Assembly: GCA_964568345.1 (NCBI GenBank)
Contig: CAZMPG010000011.1
Span: 1-31,721, forward strand
Length of the DNA stretch: 31,721 bases
Direction: 5' to 3'
Origin: UBA12088 sp964568345
Lineage (GTDB): Bacteria > Patescibacteriota > Minisyncoccia > Phycocordibacterales > UBA12088
The notes under the pieces are model-generated. The model was given only the letters and a program-made list of their open reading frames with translations, had not been told where the DNA came from and made no database searches. The translations under genes were made by a program, and so were the position numbers. Shown piece by piece: positions 30,352 through 31,721 of this stretch. Positions within the stretch are counted from its first letter, which is position 1; each line of letters opens with the position of its first letter.

Positions 30352-30426
30352 GGCCCTATCGTCTAACGGTTAGGACATCGCCCTTTCACGGCGGTAATCG
30401 GGGTTCGATTCCCCGTGGGGTCACCA
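30352..30426 (+). tRNA. tRNA-Glu (anticodon TTC), with encoded CCA
   Basis: Acceptor GGCCCTA / TGGGGTC, anticodon loop CTTTCAC (anticodon TTC), T-arm CGGGG-TTCGATT-CCCCG, discriminator A, then CCA at 30424-30426. It is the only one of the four tRNAs here with a genomic CCA. Confidence 0.95.
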
Positions 30427-30431
30427 TTGAC

Positions 30432-30486
30432 AGCTAGCACTGATAGGGTTGCTATATAACCTTCTAGAGCTAGCACTAAAAGGGTT
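30432..30486 (+). repeat. two 19-bp direct repeats 36 bp apart
   Basis: AGCTAGCACTGATAGGGTT (30432-30450) and AGCTAGCACTAAAAGGGTT (30468-30486), 17 of 19 identical. A TTGACA at 30427 and TATATA at 30453 lie nearby, but their spacing is poor for a promoter. No gene is seen in 30427-30687. Confidence 0.65.
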
Positions 30487-30583
30487 AGTTTCCCTGAAAC
30501 GTCACCACCTAGAGAACTGGTTCGAGTACTCGAGAAGGATCATACAATGAGTATTACGAGATTACCACACCACGTGTTTGGTA

Positions 30584-30607
30584 ATTAAACTGTACTTATC
30601 CCCGTTT
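30584..30607 (+). repeat. 23-bp direct repeat left of the 190-aa gene
   Basis: ATTAAACTGTACTTATCC continues with CCGTT. It matches 31426-31448 at 21 of 23 positions. The next bases repeat CTTATCCCCGTTT once more. Confidence 0.65.
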
Positions 30608-30658
30608 CTTCTTATCCCCGTTTCCCCCGTTTCTGTGACTGTGCCCGATAAACTAATT

Positions 30659-30681
30659 GCCGCCGACATTGGGTCGGCGGC
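30659..30681 (-). terminator. terminator of the 190-aa gene
   Basis: Perfect 9-bp stem GCCGCCGAC / GTCGGCGGC with a 5-base loop, a few bases beyond the stop. On the minus strand it is followed by AATTAGTTT, a weak T-rich tail. Confidence 0.7.
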
Positions 30682-30687
30682 TGCATA

Positions 30688-31260
30688 TCATCTGCCTATC
30701 GATTTTGGTACGGTGAACATTCGCTGCTCCTCCGTACCACTTCCATCTGCGTGAAGGAACGGAATCTCAAAGGAGTCATGGGTGAGCGGAACCACGTCGA
30801 GTATAGGGAAGGGAAGCTCGATCTGGCGAACCGGGAGCGTACCCATGGCGAGTTCGCGAAGGTTGATGCGCGTGCATGCGCCCTTAATGATCTCGGTGAG
30901 ACGCAAGGAGTCCTCCATGACATCATACACAAACTCTAGAAATGTCTTTGCACCGGGGGAAATATCCACTCCCAACAGGTATACCTTACCAAGCCTATGA
31001 GGGAGTATGACATTAAGAGTTATGGTGCAGGTCGACAACTTTCCCGATTTATACTCTGCGTACAGAGTATATTCGATCACCAGCTCCGGCTTCCAGCCTC
31101 GCTGACGTTGCTCCGGATCTGCGTATCTTCGGAACGTGTAGTCGAAACTGACGCGCTGCTCCTTAAGTGAGGATATGCGGATCGTGCGGCGAGAGCCATT
31201 GGCGAGGACGTCGGTGATCCGTATCTCTTGCACACCATTCACCATATTTTTCCCAGGCAT
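30688..31260 (-). CDS. hypothetical protein
   Basis: 190 aa, unrecognised and probably soluble. No signal peptide or membrane helix. Alternating hydrophobic and charged residues (RITDVLANGSRRTIRISSL, LVIEYTLYAEYKSGKLSTCTITLNVIL) suggest a beta-rich fold. The real start at 31260 is supported by GAGGG and a consensus promoter at 31323-31295. It is bounded by 23-bp direct repeats at 30584 and 31426 and lies next to tRNA-Glu, a common insertion neighbourhood. Function unknown. Confidence 0.72.
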   Translation of the reverse strand: MPGKNMVNGVQEIRITDVLANGSRRTIRISSLKEQRVSFDYTFRRYADPEQRQRGWKPELVIEYTLYAEYKSGKLSTCTITLNVILPHRLGKVYLLGVDISPGAKTFLEFVYDVMEDSLRLTEIIKGACTRINLRELAMGTLPVRQIELPFPILDVVPLTHDSFEIPFLHADGSGTEEQRMFTVPKSIGR

Positions 31261-31294
31261 ATACGACCCTCTTAAGTACTATGTGACTGAAATA

Positions 31295-31323
31295 AATATA
31301 TATTATAACTTGATTTCTGTCAA
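31295..31323 (-). promoter_or_regulatory. promoter of the 190-aa gene (TTGACA-17-TATATT)
   Basis: On the minus strand, TTGACA (31323-31318), 17-base spacer, TATATT (31300-31295), in AT-rich sequence. Leader about 28 bases with a Shine-Dalgarno. Confidence 0.75.
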
Positions 31324-31425
31324 AAGTATCGCTATAGCTAAGTATCCACATCAAAATAATATCCTACACCCTGCTGTGCGGTGCAATCGTATGGTTCCAC
31401 TCCCTGCAGAAGTCATCGCGCATGA

Positions 31426-31448
31426 ATTAAGCTGTACTTATCCTCGTT
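31426..31448 (+). repeat. 23-bp direct repeat right of the 190-aa gene
   Basis: ATTAAGCTGTACTTATCC continues with TCGTT; see 30584-30607. Apart from this and the repeat at 31582, nothing recognisable lies in 31324-31721. Confidence 0.65.
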
Positions 31449-31581
31449 CCCCCATCAAGCCAACGCCCTTGGTGGTGGGTGTCTGACTTTCGAGCAAAAG
31501 CTAACGGTTGGCTAGTTGAGATAAGAAAAGAAATGAGTTTGTAAAAGTAACTGCTCACACCCTCCACAGCCCGATGTCGGT

Positions 31582-31694
31582 GTCATTGCGAGAAGCCGAC
31601 CCGCCGGGAGGCGGCGAAGCAATCCAGGATCGTGTTCGCCATGGTACCGAAATTCCGCTCATATCATGGACTGCTTCGCCTGCGGGCTCGCAGT
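31582..31694. repeat. dispersed palindromic repeat (GCGAAGCAATCC type), copy 2
   Basis: Matches 13667-13769 at both ends (GGCGGCGAAGCAATCCA and TGGACTGCTTCGCCTGCGGG), with an unrelated centre. Confidence 0.7.
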
Positions 31695-31721
31695 ACCCAT
31701 TAAAGGGACGAGTCAAGCGGA

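Overview
Probable source: a member of the Candidate Phyla Radiation (Patescibacteria, probably Parcubacteria-like). This is inferred from gene content, not from a marker tree. Genes are small and densely packed at high GC. Many start codons sit a few bases downstream of a TGN-TATACT-type promoter with no leader or Shine-Dalgarno. Secreted VirB2/TrbC-like pilins and YbhB-, Ada-Zn- and SET-type small proteins also occur in that group. Four tRNA genes (Tyr, Gln, Trp, Glu) and three ribosomal proteins (bL33, bL9, bL27) show this is a chromosome.

Layout. 1-1580: a repeat-rich, tRNA-associated zone containing one AT-rich membrane-protein gene between 46-bp direct repeats, then tRNA-Tyr. 1639-5382: two tandem copies of a two-gene cassette. 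Each has a VirB2-like pilin with Cys-rich modules and a peptidoglycan-hydrolase-like C-terminus (lysozyme-like in the first, M15 peptidase-like in the second), followed by a 183-aa membrane-anchored partner. 5503-12118: housekeeping genes (bL33, tRNA-Gln, SNF2 helicase, ScpB, an S11 D,D-carboxypeptidase, bL9, bL27). 12178-20134: an Ada-Zn-like membrane protein, a membrane-anchored alpha/beta hydrolase, an MgtC/DUF4010 membrane protein, a DnaQ-like exonuclease, tRNA-Trp, XseA/XseB, MiaA and an HtrA/DegP protease. 20421-28399: an unusual locus with a C45 (penicillin-acyltransferase-type) Ntn hydrolase, convergent with a four-gene operon (PurD-like ATP-grasp, tandem ATP-grasp, ATP-grasp, PLP decarboxylase), and a divergent SET-domain gene. 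28428-31260: a PEBP/YbhB protein, a DUF167 protein, HPF/RaiA, a small membrane protein, tRNA-Glu and a hypothetical gene bounded by short direct repeats.

Two loci best fit 'undescribed system'. The first is the duplicated hydrolase-armed pilin cassette, whose pilin base is conserved while the enzymatic tip and partner differ; it suggests a surface device for opening host or competitor walls. The second is the ATP-grasp/decarboxylase/C45/SET locus, which looks like a pathway joining and trimming amino acids into a small peptide-like product or protein modification. A third signal is a family of hairpin repeats near tRNA genes, with ends resembling the tRNA T-arm and changing stems around a conserved loop. 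Functions for all three are inferred. Motif positions and repeat alignments were read by eye without database searches.
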